From: Clostridium kluyveri DSM 555
GTDB taxonomy: Bacteria; Bacillota; Clostridia; Clostridiales; Clostridiaceae
Direction: 5' to 3'
Length of the DNA stretch: 64,000 bases
NCBI RefSeq assembly: GCF_000016505.1
Contig: NC_009706.1
Span: 868,001 to 932,000, forward strand
Shown: positions 48,107 to 57,351 of the stretch, one piece after another
How the letters are laid out: each line of letters begins with the position of its first letter
How positions within the stretch are numbered: position 1 is the stretch's first letter
Position numbers and translations under genes: made by a program
Notes under the pieces: model-generated
Told to the model about the DNA's origin: nothing
Database searches by the model: none
The model's input: only the letters and a program-made list of their open reading frames with translations

Positions 48107-48523
48107 ATGGATTATAAAAAATTGATTTCTAAAGCTGTGGATGCGAAAAAACTTGCCTATGCTCCTTATTCCAAATTCAGAGTTGGAGCAGCTGTACTAA
48201 CAGGAGATGGAAATATATATACAGGCTGCAATATAGAAAATGTCTCTTATGGAGCCACTAACTGTGCAGAGAGAACTGCCGTATTTAAGGCTGTCTCAGA
48301 AGGACATAGGGATTTAAGGGCTATTGCAATAGCAGGATCAAATAAAGAATATACTTATCCCTGTGGTATATGCAGACAGGTAATTTCAGAGTTTGCACGG
48401 GAAGATATGGAAATCATAATAGTAAAAAATGAAAATGAGTATATGGTAAAAAAGTTAGAAGAAATTTTACCCTATGCATTTATAAAAAAACATTTGGAAA
48501 ATAGGGAGAAAGTTTATGATTAA
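48107..48523 (+). CDS. cdd: Cytidine deaminase
   Basis: This tetrameric zinc enzyme deaminates cytidine and deoxycytidine in pyrimidine salvage. The 138-residue protein shows [11 protein letters not shown] (zinc ligand and catalytic glutamate) and PCGICRQV (two zinc cysteines), plus the N-terminal [17 protein letters not shown] precedes the ATG. It overlaps era by 8 bases, the typical Firmicute order. Confidence 0.97.
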   Translation: MDYKKLISKAVDAKKLAYAPYSKFRVGAAVLTGDGNIYTGCNIENVSYGATNCAERTAVFKAVSEGHRDLRAIAIAGSNKEYTYPCGICRQVISEFAREDMEIIIVKNENEYMVKKLEEILPYAFIKKHLENREKVYD

Positions 48524-49397
48524 ATCAGGATTTATTACAATCATAGGAAGACCTAATGTAGGAAAATCTACATTGTTAAACAGTATTATGGGAGAAAAAC
48601 TGTCTATTGTATCTTGTAAACCACAGACTACCAGGAATAGTATACAGACTATTTTAACTAGGGATGATTTTCAGTTGATCTTTGTAGATACACCGGGCAT
48701 ACATAAACCTAAGCATAAGCTGGGAAATTATATGGTAAAAGTTGCGGAAAGTTCTGTGAAGGATGTGGATTTAATACTCTTTTTAATAACTCCTGATGTA
48801 GAAGTTGGAAAAGGAGATAGATATATTTTAGAACAACTTAAAAAGGAAAATATACCTGTATTTTTAGTGGTAAATAAGATAGATGAAAATCCACAGGAAA
48901 AAGTAGCTCAGACTTTAAAAAATTATTCGGAGATTTTTGATTTTGCTGAGATTATACCAATATCTGCATTAAAGCAAAAAAATGTGAAGGAACTTGTAGA
49001 ACTTATGGTAAAGTATATGCCGGAAGGACCTAAATATTATCCGGATGATATGATTACAGATAAACAGGAAAAATTCGTAGTAAGCGAGATTATAAGAGAA
49101 AAAGCACTTAGACTTCTTTCAAAAGAAGTTCCTCATGGCATAGCTGTGGATATACTCTCTATGAAAAAAAATTCCAAGGGATTGTATAATATAGAGGCTA
49201 CTATACTTTGTGAAAAAGAATCTCATAAGGGAATAATAATAGGAAAAAAAGGAGCTATGCTAAAAAAAATATCTACTTATGCCAGAGAAGATATTGAAAA
49301 ATTTTTAGATTCAAAGGTTTATTTAGAGGTTTGGGTTAAGGTTAAAAAGGAATGGAGAGATAGTGATAGGCTGTTAAAGGAGTTAGGATATAAATAA
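48516..49397 (+). CDS. era: Era GTPase, 16S rRNA maturation
   Basis: Era binds the 3' end of 16S rRNA and helps assemble the small subunit. The 293-residue protein has [27 protein letters not shown] and a C-terminal KH domain ([23 protein letters not shown]). The ATG lies within the end of cdd with GGGAG upstream. It is followed by recO as usual. Confidence 0.98.
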   Translation: MIKSGFITIIGRPNVGKSTLLNSIMGEKLSIVSCKPQTTRNSIQTILTRDDFQLIFVDTPGIHKPKHKLGNYMVKVAESSVKDVDLILFLITPDVEVGKGDRYILEQLKKENIPVFLVVNKIDENPQEKVAQTLKNYSEIFDFAEIIPISALKQKNVKELVELMVKYMPEGPKYYPDDMITDKQEKFVVSEIIREKALRLLSKEVPHGIAVDILSMKKNSKGLYNIEATILCEKESHKGIIIGKKGAMLKKISTYAREDIEKFLDSKVYLEVWVKVKKEWRDSDRLLKELGYK

Positions 49398-49442
49398 ATT
49401 AATATAGAAATTTATTTTAGAATAAGGGATATACTAAATAAA

Positions 49443-50216
49443 GTGGGGGATGATTTTCTGGCTATATTTAAAACTAGGGCTATAATTATAAAGACGCAGG
49501 ATATAAAAGAATCAGATAAGTTAGTATGGCTTTTTACTGAAAAACTTGGTAAAATATCTACTATAGCTAAAGGTTCTAAAAAGAGCAGAAGTCCGCTATT
49601 TTCTACTACTCTTCAGTTTTGCTATGGAGATTATGTGGTTTATAAAGGGAAAAGTTTGTATGTTATAAATGAAAGTAGTTTAATAGACTCATTTCAACAT
49701 TTATTAAATGACTTAAATGATTTAACTTATGCTTCGTATTTTTGTGAACTTACAGATATAGCAATGGATGATGGGGAGAGTAGCAGAGAACTTTTTAGGT
49801 ATTTGGCTACTTCTTTTTATCTTATAAGAAGTCACGCAGTAGATATTGAGACATTAGCAAGAACTTTTGAATTGAAAATTTTAAAGACTACAGGATATGG
49901 ACTTAATTTTGACTATTGTGCTTTATGCAGAAAAAAAATAACATCTTTTGAGTATCTGCACCTCCAGTATTTAGGAGGGATCTGCAGAGAATGTGACAAA
50001 GAAAACAGTATGCATATAAGTTACTCTACCTGTAGTGCATTAAAGTATCTGTCTAGTATTTCTATGGAAAATGTGTATAAGGTTGTTTTAACTAAAGAGG
50101 TGAAAGAAGAATTATATAAAGTTTTGACACTTATTATTTCTCAAAATTATTTTAGGAAACCTAAAAGTTTAGATATTTTAAGGAATCTTATAAGTTTTGA
50201 AAAGAATAAAGTCTAA
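49443..50216 (+). CDS. recO: DNA repair protein RecO
   Basis: RecO works with RecF and RecR to load RecA at gaps. It has an N-terminal OB fold ([42 protein letters not shown]) and a C-terminal domain with a zinc-type cysteine set (CALCRKK, CRECD). The GTG at 49443 has no ribosome site. A CTG at 49458, which would give LAIFKTRAI, lies 7 bases after GGGGGA, so the real start may be that rare codon. Confidence 0.93.
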
Positions 50217-50232
50217 AAAAGGAGAGAAAAAT

Positions 50233-50832
50233 ATGAGTGAAGTAACATTAGAAAAAATTGATATTATAAGAGAAAGAACTGGAGTGACTTATTCCGAGGC
50301 AAAGGAGGCATTGGAATTTTGTGATGCCAATGTAGTTGATGCACTTATATATATAGAACAAAATAAAAAATCTTATAAAGATAATTTGTATACAACAAAA
50401 GATGAATTTCTACAATGGATAAAAGATCTAGTGAATAAGGGAAATGTAAATAGGATAAAAATAAAAAAAGATGACAGAGTAGTAGTAGATATTCCTGTAA
50501 ATGCAGGTATTGCTGCAACATTAACGGCTCTTGTATGGCCACCACTTATAGCTATAGGTATATTAACTGCTGTAATTACTAAGGTAACTATAGAAATAAC
50601 TAGAGATGATGGAACAGTAGAGATAGTAAATAAGATAATAAAAAATGGAGTTAAAAATACAGTAAATGATATGAAAGATAAGGTATATGATGCAGCCTCT
50701 TCAGTTAAGGATAAATTCTCCAATAAAGAAAAAGAAGAGGATAAGAACACATATAAATATACTGTAAAATTCGATGATATAGATGAGGAAGAAAAAGAGT
50801 ATGGCGGGGATAATGAGGAACACAAAGAGTAA
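50233..50832 (+). CDS. DUF4342 protein with UBA/TS-N-like N-terminus
   Basis: The 199-residue protein starts MSEVTLEKIDIIRERTGVTYSEAKEALE, a helical UBA/TS-N-like module (about 1-45) as in EF-Ts. The DUF4342 region follows: IKIKKDDRVVVDIPVN, then a hydrophobic stretch (about 92-118) long enough for one membrane helix, and an acidic/basic C-terminus. Function is unknown. The ATG at 50233 follows AAAGGAGA; an in-frame start at 50197 overlaps recO and lacks a ribosome site. It is 16 bases after recO and likely co-transcribed. Confidence 0.8.
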   Translation: MSEVTLEKIDIIRERTGVTYSEAKEALEFCDANVVDALIYIEQNKKSYKDNLYTTKDEFLQWIKDLVNKGNVNRIKIKKDDRVVVDIPVNAGIAATLTALVWPPLIAIGILTAVITKVTIEITRDDGTVEIVNKIIKNGVKNTVNDMKDKVYDAASSVKDKFSNKEKEEDKNTYKYTVKFDDIDEEEKEYGGDNEEHKE

Positions 50833-50971
50833 ATATTATGTTTATAACATATAATCAAAGACAGCTGTATTAAAGACTATTGTTTGTGTAAATATGGATA
50901 GTAATAGTTTTAATTATAATGACAATTTTCAGTAAAGAATGAAATCATATACTATTCACCCACATATATAT

Positions 50972-50979
50972 GGTATAAT
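50972..50979 (+). promoter_or_regulatory. Extended -10 promoter upstream of the ccpN-like gene
   Basis: TGGTATAAT, with a perfect -10 box at 50974-50979, lies about 90 bases upstream of the start. No strong -35 is seen. The leader shows no clear structure. Confidence 0.5.
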
Positions 50980-51067
50980 GACTATAGGAAATTAACTTTG
51001 GGAACTTATACTAAATTCCTCTTAGTAAATGTTTGCACAATTATTTAATTTACTATAGAGAGAGAGG

Positions 51068-51712
51068 GTGGACATCATTAAACTATCATCAAGGCAAGAG
51101 AAAATAATAGAATTAGTAAAGGAACATGCACCTATAACCAGTGAACAGCTTGCAAATAAATTAAATGTTACAAGAGCAGCGCTCAGACCAGATTTAGCTA
51201 TACTTACTATGACAGGTATATTAGAGGCAAAACCTAAGGTGGGATATATATATTCTAAAAAACCTTCATACAGTTTAATATATGACTATATTATGAATAT
51301 AAAGGTAAAGGATATAATGTCAAAGCCTGTAATGCTGGATGAAAATACTACAGTGTATGATGCTATAGTATACTTATTTTTAAATGATGTAGGAACTTTA
51401 TTTATAGAGAATAAAGGGGTTCTTACAGGAGCTGTTTCAAGAAAGGATTTTTTAAAGATAGCTATAGGAAGTAGTGATATGCATAAAATACCAGTGGGTA
51501 TAATAATGACTAGAATGCCTAATATTGTATTTGTAGAAAAAGAAGATGCTGCGTATCTGGCAGCTCAGAAGATAATGGAACATGAGGTTGATAGCCTTCC
51601 CGTGGTAGAGAGATCCTATGATGAATCAAATAATGAAATTCTTAAAATTATAGGAAAAGTTTCAAAGACAAATATAACAAGACTTTTTGTAAAAATAGGG
51701 GAAAATAAATAG
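51068..51712 (+). CDS. CcpN-like HTH and CBS-domain regulator
   Basis: The 214-residue protein has an N-terminal winged helix (SSRQEKIIELVKEHAPITSEQLANKLNVTRAALRPDL) and two CBS domains (about 75-135 and 140-205) that could bind adenine nucleotides. It is of the CcpN/YqzB type; in Bacillus CcpN represses gluconeogenic genes, and yqzB is followed by the PPDK regulatory protein gene. Here the next gene is pyruvate phosphate dikinase itself, so control of ppdK by energy state is a reasonable inference. The GTG start at 51068 is close to AGAGAG; an ATT start a few bases later cannot be excluded. Confidence 0.88.
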   Translation: MDIIKLSSRQEKIIELVKEHAPITSEQLANKLNVTRAALRPDLAILTMTGILEAKPKVGYIYSKKPSYSLIYDYIMNIKVKDIMSKPVMLDENTTVYDAIVYLFLNDVGTLFIENKGVLTGAVSRKDFLKIAIGSSDMHKIPVGIIMTRMPNIVFVEKEDAAYLAAQKIMEHEVDSLPVVERSYDESNNEILKIIGKVSKTNITRLFVKIGENK

Positions 51713-51717
51713 AGTCA

Positions 51718-51741
51718 ATGAGCAGTTTAATATCTGCTCAT
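51718..51741 (+). terminator. Hairpin between the ccpN-like gene and ppdK
   Basis: An 8-bp perfect stem (atgagcag / ctgctcat) with an 8-base loop, followed by atttat. It may be a weak terminator or an attenuator before ppdK. Confidence 0.55.
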
Positions 51742-51791
51742 ATTTATAAAAAATATATGTAAAATCTTGCAAATAAAGGAGAATGTGTCCT

Positions 51792-54434
51792 ATGGAAAAT
51801 AAAAAGTATGTGTATCTCTTTAATGAAGGAAATGCCAGTATGAAAAATTTGTTGGGAGGCAAAGGAGCTAATTTAGCTGAAATGACAAATTTGGGAATAC
51901 CTGTTCCCGCTGGATTTACTATATCTACAGAAGCATGCATTAAGTATTATGAAGATGGAAAAGTAATATCATCATATATTATAGATCAAATTTATGCCTC
52001 GTTGAAAGGTATAGAGGAGATCACAGGTAAAAAATTTGGCAGTGTAGAAAATCCTCTTTTAGTTTCAGTAAGATCGGGAGCCAGGGTTTCTATGCCTGGA
52101 ATGATGGATACTATATTGAATTTGGGGTTAAATGATGATACTGTAAAAGGTTTGGCTAAGTTAACTGGCAATGAAAGATTTGCTTACGATTCTTATAGAA
52201 GATTTATTCAGATGTTTTCCGATGTAGTCAAAGGTATTGAGAAGAGGAAATTTGAGGATATACTAGAAGATACCAAGAATGCAAAAGGTGTTGAGTTTGA
52301 TAAGGATTTAGATTCATCTGATTTAATTAATATAATTAAAAAGTTTAAAGAGCTTTATAGAGATGAAATAGGAAAAGATTTTCCACAAGAACCTGAGCAG
52401 CAGTTAATTCAGTCTGTTACAGCTGTTTTTGACTCTTGGGAAAATCCAAGAGCCGTAGTTTATAGAAGACTTAATGATATTTCAGGCAAATGGGGAACTG
52501 CAGTAAATGTTCAATCCATGGTATTTGGAAATATGGGAGAAACTTCAGGTACGGGAGTTGCATTTACAAGAAATCCTGCTACTGGAGAAAAATCCATATT
52601 TGGGGAATATCTTATAAATGCACAGGGAGAAGATGTAGTTGCAGGTATAAGAACGCCGGAACCTATAACTAAGTTGAAAGAGGATCTTCCAGAGTGTTAT
52701 TCAGAGTTTATGGATATAGCTCAAAAGTTGGAAAACCACTATAAGGATATGCAGGATATGGAGTTCACCATAGAACAGGGTACTTTGTATTTCCTTCAGA
52801 CCAGAAATGGAAAAAGAACAGCTCAGTCTGCTCTTAAAATAGCAGTGGATATGGTAGAAGAAGGTCTTATTACTAAAGAAGAAGCCATACTTAAAGTGGA
52901 GCCTAGACAATTGGATACCCTGCTTCATCCTAATTTTCACAGTGAGGAATTGAAAAAGGCAACTGTAATAGCTAAAGGGCTTCCAGCATCTCCGGGAGCT
53001 GCTTGTGGCAAAATATATTTTACAGCAGAAGATGCCAAAAGGCACCATGATGAAGGTGAAAAAGTAATACTTGTAAGACTTGAAACATCTCCAGAGGATA
53101 TTGAAGGAATGGCAGCTTCAGAAGGAATACTTACCATTAGGGGAGGAATGACATCTCATGCTGCTGTTGTAGCCAGAGGTATGGGAATCTGTTGTGTAGC
53201 TGGATGTGGCGGCCTAATCATAGATGAGAGTACCAAAAGCCTCCGCAGCCTCAATAAAGTTTATAAAGAGGGAGACTACATATCATTAGATGGAAGTACC
53301 GGAAATGTATATGGAGAATCTATAAAAACAGTATCACCTGAGATATCTGGATATTTTGAAATTTTTATGGAATGGGCAGATAATATAAGGTATTTAAAGG
53401 TTAGGACAAATGCGGATACACCAAGGGATGCTAAACAGGCCATTGAATTTGGAGCTGAAGGAATAGGGCTTTGCAGGACAGAGCATATGTTTTTTGATGA
53501 AGACAGAATATCGGAAGTAAGGGAAATGATAGTGTCAAAAACAGAAGAACAAAGAAGAAAGGCATTAAGTAAACTGCTTCCAAGACAAAAGGGAGACTTT
53601 ATTGGAATATATGAAGCTATGGAAGATAAACCTGTAACAATTAGATTTTTAGATCCACCACTACATGAATTTCTACCAACTGAAACTGAGGATATAAAAA
53701 ATCTAGCACAGGACATGGGTATAAGTTTTCAGGAGTTGAAAGACACCATAGACTCATTACATGAATTTAATCCTATGATGGGACATAGAGGCTGTAGATT
53801 AACTGTTTCATATCCTGAAATAGCAGAGATGCAAACTAGAGCCATAATTGAAGCTGCTATAGATGTCAAGAAAAGAAAAGGCTATAATATAGTACCTGAA
53901 ATAATGATACCTCTTGTAGGAGAAATAAAAGAGTTAAAATATGTTAAAGATATAGTTGTAAAAGTAGCAGATGAAATAATACAAAAAGAAAACGTAGATT
54001 TAAAGTATAAAGTTGGAACCATGATAGAAATTCCTAGGGCTGCCATTACAGCAGATGAAATAGCAAAAGAAGCGGAATTCTTTTCATTTGGTACTAATGA
54101 TTTGACTCAAATGACTTTTGGATTCTCAAGAGATGATGCGGGCAAATTCCTAAATGATTATTACGAAAAGAAAGTGTATGAGTTCGATCCTTTTGAAAAA
54201 TTAGATCAGATTGGAGTAGGAAAGCTGGTTGAAATGTCTGTAGAGTTAGGTAAGAAAACAAGGCCGGATATACATCTCGGCATATGTGGAGAGCATGGAG
54301 GAGATCCTTCTTCAGTAGAGTTTTTCCACAATGTAGGGCTTGATTATGTTTCTTGTTCTCCTTTTAGAGTTCCAGTAGCAAGATTGGCAGCAGCACAGGC
54401 TCAGGTAAAACATCCAAGATCAAGTTTAAAGTAA
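51792..54434 (+). CDS. ppdK: Pyruvate, phosphate dikinase
   Basis: PPDK interconverts pyruvate, ATP and phosphate with PEP, AMP and pyrophosphate. In clostridia it can act in gluconeogenesis or pyrophosphate-linked glycolysis. The 880-residue protein has an N-terminal ATP-grasp domain, the phosphohistidine domain with H456 in GGMTSHAAVVARG, and the PEP/pyruvate barrel with C832 in GICGEHGGDPSS. These positions fall within one residue of the Clostridium symbiosum enzyme. The ATG at 51792 follows AAAGGAG by about 10 bases; the one at 51783 is too close. A terminator-like hairpin follows. Confidence 0.98.
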   Translation: MENKKYVYLFNEGNASMKNLLGGKGANLAEMTNLGIPVPAGFTISTEACIKYYEDGKVISSYIIDQIYASLKGIEEITGKKFGSVENPLLVSVRSGARVSMPGMMDTILNLGLNDDTVKGLAKLTGNERFAYDSYRRFIQMFSDVVKGIEKRKFEDILEDTKNAKGVEFDKDLDSSDLINIIKKFKELYRDEIGKDFPQEPEQQLIQSVTAVFDSWENPRAVVYRRLNDISGKWGTAVNVQSMVFGNMGETSGTGVAFTRNPATGEKSIFGEYLINAQGEDVVAGIRTPEPITKLKEDLPECYSEFMDIAQKLENHYKDMQDMEFTIEQGTLYFLQTRNGKRTAQSALKIAVDMVEEGLITKEEAILKVEPRQLDTLLHPNFHSEELKKATVIAKGLPASPGAACGKIYFTAEDAKRHHDEGEKVILVRLETSPEDIEGMAASEGILTIRGGMTSHAAVVARGMGICCVAGCGGLIIDESTKSLRSLNKVYKEGDYISLDGSTGNVYGESIKTVSPEISGYFEIFMEWADNIRYLKVRTNADTPRDAKQAIEFGAEGIGLCRTEHMFFDEDRISEVREMIVSKTEEQRRKALSKLLPRQKGDFIGIYEAMEDKPVTIRFLDPPLHEFLPTETEDIKNLAQDMGISFQELKDTIDSLHEFNPMMGHRGCRLTVSYPEIAEMQTRAIIEAAIDVKKRKGYNIVPEIMIPLVGEIKELKYVKDIVVKVADEIIQKENVDLKYKVGTMIEIPRAAITADEIAKEAEFFSFGTNDLTQMTFGFSRDDAGKFLNDYYEKKVYEFDPFEKLDQIGVGKLVEMSVELGKKTRPDIHLGICGEHGGDPSSVEFFHNVGLDYVSCSPFRVPVARLAAAQAQVKHPRSSLK

Positions 54435-54508
54435 AATAAATGGTTGTAAGAGTGCTTAGAAAGCCTTATATAATAAAGGTTTAAAGGTATTTATATTGTA
54501 AGAGTTAT

Positions 54509-54562
54509 AGGGTATTGAAACTTTAAATTAGTAGTTAATTTTAGTTTCAATGCTCTATTTTA
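54509..54562 (+). terminator. Terminator-like hairpin after ppdK
   Basis: A 14-bp stem (agggtattgaaact / agtttcaatgctct, two G-U pairs) with a 20-base loop is followed by attttag. Confidence 0.6.
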
Positions 54563-54812
54563 GTTGTAAAGTAGTATTATAGAACATTTTTTATTTTTAA
54601 TTATGGAACATTTTTGTGGTAAAATAGTGATGAAAGAAATCCAATTGTTAGTATTATTATATAATTAAGATGAAAAACCATTTAGTAGTTGTCTCTGAAA
54701 GTGATTAAAGCTAGATTAGGGTATATAATAAGTAAAAAATTCAATATCATAATGATATTTCACTTGGATTAAGTAAAAAAGATGAAAATCATAAAAAATT
54801 AAAGAGAGTACA
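54563..54812. other. AT-rich gap at the edge of the accessory region
   Basis: No gene is seen. TGGTAAAAT near 54616 could be an extended -10 box. The blocks agaacatttttt and ggaacatttttg form a loose direct repeat at about 54581 and 54604. Confidence 0.4.
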
Positions 54813-55004
54813 TTGCTGGAGGTACAAGATAAGTTTATAAGTAAGGTTGATGAGGAGTTGCATGGATTATTCGTAGAGTATGGAGATATCATAAATATCG
54901 AGATGGCAATTATATATAGGGTAATTTACATATGTGCTTTCAAGGATGCCTTGAGGTCTAATGCTGATTTCTGTTTTTCTTATATATTCTCAACAAGCTG
55001 TTAA
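54813..55004 (+). pseudogene. Short ORF, possible remnant of a DUF6809-like protein
   Basis: The 63-residue frame starts at TTG with only a GAGAG run upstream. Its first 30 residues (DKFISKVDEELHGLFVEYGD) look like part of a small helical protein of the type found in clostridial accessory regions. The rest loses this character and ends in FSTSC. It marks the boundary between native sequence and the compositionally different cassette. It may be a fragment or chance. Confidence 0.3.
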
Positions 55005-55060
55005 GAACAATGTTTAATTTTTTAATCATGAGTAATATCAAGTATAAAGGGGGAAAATTC

Positions 55061-56050
55061 GTGAAAATATTAATTATTGGAAGCAAAGACCGATATCTGA
55101 AATATATGCCAAATATAAAATTCGTACAAGACTGCGAAAAAGTCTATATACCAAGAGACTATTCTCAGACAGAAATTTTGGACCAAGCAAAGAATGTCAA
55201 TGCAATCATTATTGATGCTATTGCAAAACTACCCGAAAAAATAATTGTTCAGATGCCGAACCTCAAGATTATACAGTCAGAAGGAGTTGCCTATAACGGA
55301 ATCGATTGTCGGGCGGCAAAGCAAAGAGGTATATATGTCTGCAATTGTAAAGGTGCAAATGCAAGTTCTGTAGCAGAACAAACCATCCTCCTTATGCTGG
55401 CACTACTCCGAAGCATGGTTATCGCTGATCGAATTGAACGTGAAGGTTATCAAATCGAATTAAAGGAACATTTGATGCTGGAAGGTATCACAGAACTGGG
55501 TGACTGTAGAATTGGCCTTATTGGATTCGGCGATATTGCCAAGGCGACGGCAAAACGGTTGGCTCCATTCGGTTGCAAAATTTTTTACTATACGAAACGG
55601 CCGAAGTCGCATTATGTGGAAAAGGAATTTCAAGTTTCCTATTTAGGAAGAAAGGAACTAATTAGTAGCTGCGATATTGTTAGTATTCATTGTCCAGTGA
55701 CTCCGGAAACTACTGGTATGGTCAACACTGAATTTTTATCCCACATGAAGCATAGTTCTTATCTTATTAATACTGCGCGGGGAGAAATTGTGGATAACCA
55801 AGCATTGTATAATGCCATAGTTTCTGAACAAATCAGCGGGGCAGGCTTGGATACGGTTTATCCGGAACCGACCACCAAGGATAATGTTCTACTGAATCTT
55901 CCGGGAAAATATGCGGAGCGGATTATTTTTTCACCTCATATAGGTGGTATCACGACGAGCTTTTTCCGCCGGGCCCATGCCTTTGTCTGGAACAATGTGG
56001 CAAAAGCTTTGAAAGGTGAAAGACCGGAATTTATTGTGAATGGATTATAA
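55061..56050 (+). CDS. D-isomer-specific 2-hydroxyacid dehydrogenase
   Basis: The 329-residue protein has the NAD-binding motif GLIGFGDIAKA (GxGxxA-like), the catalytic arginine in NTARGEIVD, and the acid/histidine pair in GLDTVYPEP and FSPHIGG. These are the features of D-lactate, glycerate and phosphoglycerate dehydrogenase relatives; the substrate is unknown. The GTG at 55061 follows AAAGGGGG. Codon use differs strongly from the flanking chromosome, with CGG, CGT and CGC arginines and CCG prolines, and suggests recent transfer. It is followed by a 53-residue ORF overlapping its stop. Confidence 0.92.
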   Translation: MKILIIGSKDRYLKYMPNIKFVQDCEKVYIPRDYSQTEILDQAKNVNAIIIDAIAKLPEKIIVQMPNLKIIQSEGVAYNGIDCRAAKQRGIYVCNCKGANASSVAEQTILLMLALLRSMVIADRIEREGYQIELKEHLMLEGITELGDCRIGLIGFGDIAKATAKRLAPFGCKIFYYTKRPKSHYVEKEFQVSYLGRKELISSCDIVSIHCPVTPETTGMVNTEFLSHMKHSSYLINTARGEIVDNQALYNAIVSEQISGAGLDTVYPEPTTKDNVLLNLPGKYAERIIFSPHIGGITTSFFRRAHAFVWNNVAKALKGERPEFIVNGL

Positions 56051-56211
56051 TGACGCTTCTAAATAAAGGGGGCAATACAATAAGACTTGGAAATGACAAA
56101 CGCCCGATCTTTAACGAAGTCAAAAAGTCTTATGGGGGTGGACGTAGACCTCTTTATCTACATAAGAATATTGTCTCAAAAGATGAATTATTAAGCAATA
56201 ATTATATTTAA
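56050..56211 (+). CDS. Small ORF overlapping the dehydrogenase stop
   Basis: The frame starts with ATG inside the upstream TAA (TAATG) and runs 53 residues, with a basic centre (KKSYGGGRRPLYLHKN). No ribosome site other than the coupled stop is present and no family is recognised. It could be a coupled small protein or the remnant of a longer gene. Confidence 0.3.
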   Translation: MTLLNKGGNTIRLGNDKRPIFNEVKKSYGGGRRPLYLHKNIVSKDELLSNNYI

Positions 56212-56358
56212 ACGAATGCTCATATTTAAGAATAACAGAGTAACATTTTGAAGTGTCTCCTATGAGGGGAAGCTTTAGTAGCCATAGCTGCCATGCTTGC
56301 TGTTTTATAGATTATCCAAAACATCAGAAAAAAACCAATCTTACTATGTCTTAAAAAG
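56212..56358. other. Gap between small ORF and LysR gene
   Basis: The 147 bases hold no intact gene. One short stretch near 56268-56310 reads like the end of a hydrophobic coding sequence but is preceded by a stop in frame, so at most it is debris. Confidence 0.3.
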
Positions 56359-57225
56359 CTATAAAAGCTGTTTTTCAGAATACATTATGAATTTTTTTGT
56401 TGCTGGTGAAAGTTTATCTGTGTTAGGTACAGCGATGCCAAGAGAAATATACCTTTCTGGTTGCAATGGGAGCTTTGCAACATTACAGACACGCCCTTTC
56501 GTAATCAACTCATTCATCACACTCATACCGAGGCCACATTCAATCATTGAGAGGGCAGCATAATTCTCAAAAGTTTTATAACGGATTTTAGGTGAAATTT
56601 TATCATTACGGAATAATTGGACTACATCGTAATCATATCCGCAGGCAGGCATAATAAAATTCTCTGATTCACAATTCTTAAGTGGGTACGCATTTTCTTT
56701 TGCCAAAGGGTGATCCAATGGGAGCACAGCTAACATGGGATCATCTCGCAAAGGGATCCAATCAAATTTCATATTTGGCTGATAACTCATAAATCCCAAG
56801 TCTATTTTTCGCTCTTCCAGCCATGTGACTACCTCCTGCCGGATACCCTCCATTAACTTAATACGAATATTTGGATAATCGCTTTGAAAATTTTTAATAA
56901 TTCTCGGCAGCCAATGTACTGCAATACTAGAATAGCTTCCAATGTGAATTGTTCCTGTGTTCAATCCTTTGATTTCGGAAACAGTTTGGGAAAAATCCTC
57001 CTCTAAACGCAGCAGCTCACGCAGAATTGGCACAAGACGTTCGCCGTTTTCAGTTAGCTGAACACCTTTTTTGCCTCTTGTTAGGATATTAAATCCCAAT
57101 TCATCTTCTAATGCGTTCATCATGTGCGTAACACCGGAAGGTGTATAGTCAAGCTGTGCGGCGGCCTTGGTGAAACTTCCCAAATCGATTGATGTTAGAA
57201 AAACTTTATATTTTTTTAGATCCAT
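56359..57225 (-). CDS. LysR-family transcriptional regulator
   Basis: The 288-residue protein has the N-terminal winged helix (MDLKKYKVFLTSIDLGSFTKAAAQLDYTPSGVTHMMNALED) and a C-terminal effector domain (about 90-288). It is divergent from the kinase gene and shares its unusual codon use, so it likely controls the cassette. AGGAGA precedes the ATG. Two palindromes in the shared intergenic region are candidate binding sites. The inducer is unknown. Confidence 0.95.
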   Translation of the reverse strand: MDLKKYKVFLTSIDLGSFTKAAAQLDYTPSGVTHMMNALEDELGFNILTRGKKGVQLTENGERLVPILRELLRLEEDFSQTVSEIKGLNTGTIHIGSYSSIAVHWLPRIIKNFQSDYPNIRIKLMEGIRQEVVTWLEERKIDLGFMSYQPNMKFDWIPLRDDPMLAVLPLDHPLAKENAYPLKNCESENFIMPACGYDYDVVQLFRNDKISPKIRYKTFENYAALSMIECGLGMSVMNELITKGRVCNVAKLPLQPERYISLGIAVPNTDKLSPATKKFIMYSEKQLL

Positions 57226-57243
57226 AATACACTCTCCTATATA

Positions 57244-57270
57244 TGAGAAATTCTCAACTTAAAATTTAAG
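57244..57270. promoter_or_regulatory. Candidate LysR binding sites between LysR and kinase genes
   Basis: Two adjacent 13-base palindromes, tgagaaattctca (57244-57256) and cttaaaatttaag (57258-57270), lie in the divergent promoter region, as expected for autoregulated LysR systems. Confidence 0.5.
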
Positions 57271-57279
57271 AAATGTCGT

Positions 57280-57308
57280 TTTACTTAATACATTTTTCAT
57301 TATATACT
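57280..57308 (+). promoter_or_regulatory. Promoter of the glutamate-5-kinase-like gene
   Basis: TTTACT (57280-57285) and TATACT (57303-57308) are separated by 17 bases, directly downstream of the two palindromes. Confidence 0.6.
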
Positions 57309-57351
57309 AATGTGAGAAAGAATACAACAGAAAAGAAAGCAGGCGCAGAAC

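Noticed and set aside
50373-50858. 161-residue minus-strand frame opposite the DUF4342 gene
   Set aside because: Serine-rich shadow frame; the sense strand has a ribosome site and domain match.
54581-54616. Direct repeat (gaacattttt) as an attachment site of an island
   Set aside because: The match is short and A/T-rich, and no second copy with tRNA or integrase was found near the other edge.
56212-56358. Truncated transporter gene end (hydrophobic stretch before a TAG)
   Set aside because: The frame is interrupted by an in-frame stop just upstream and only about 14 codons remain.
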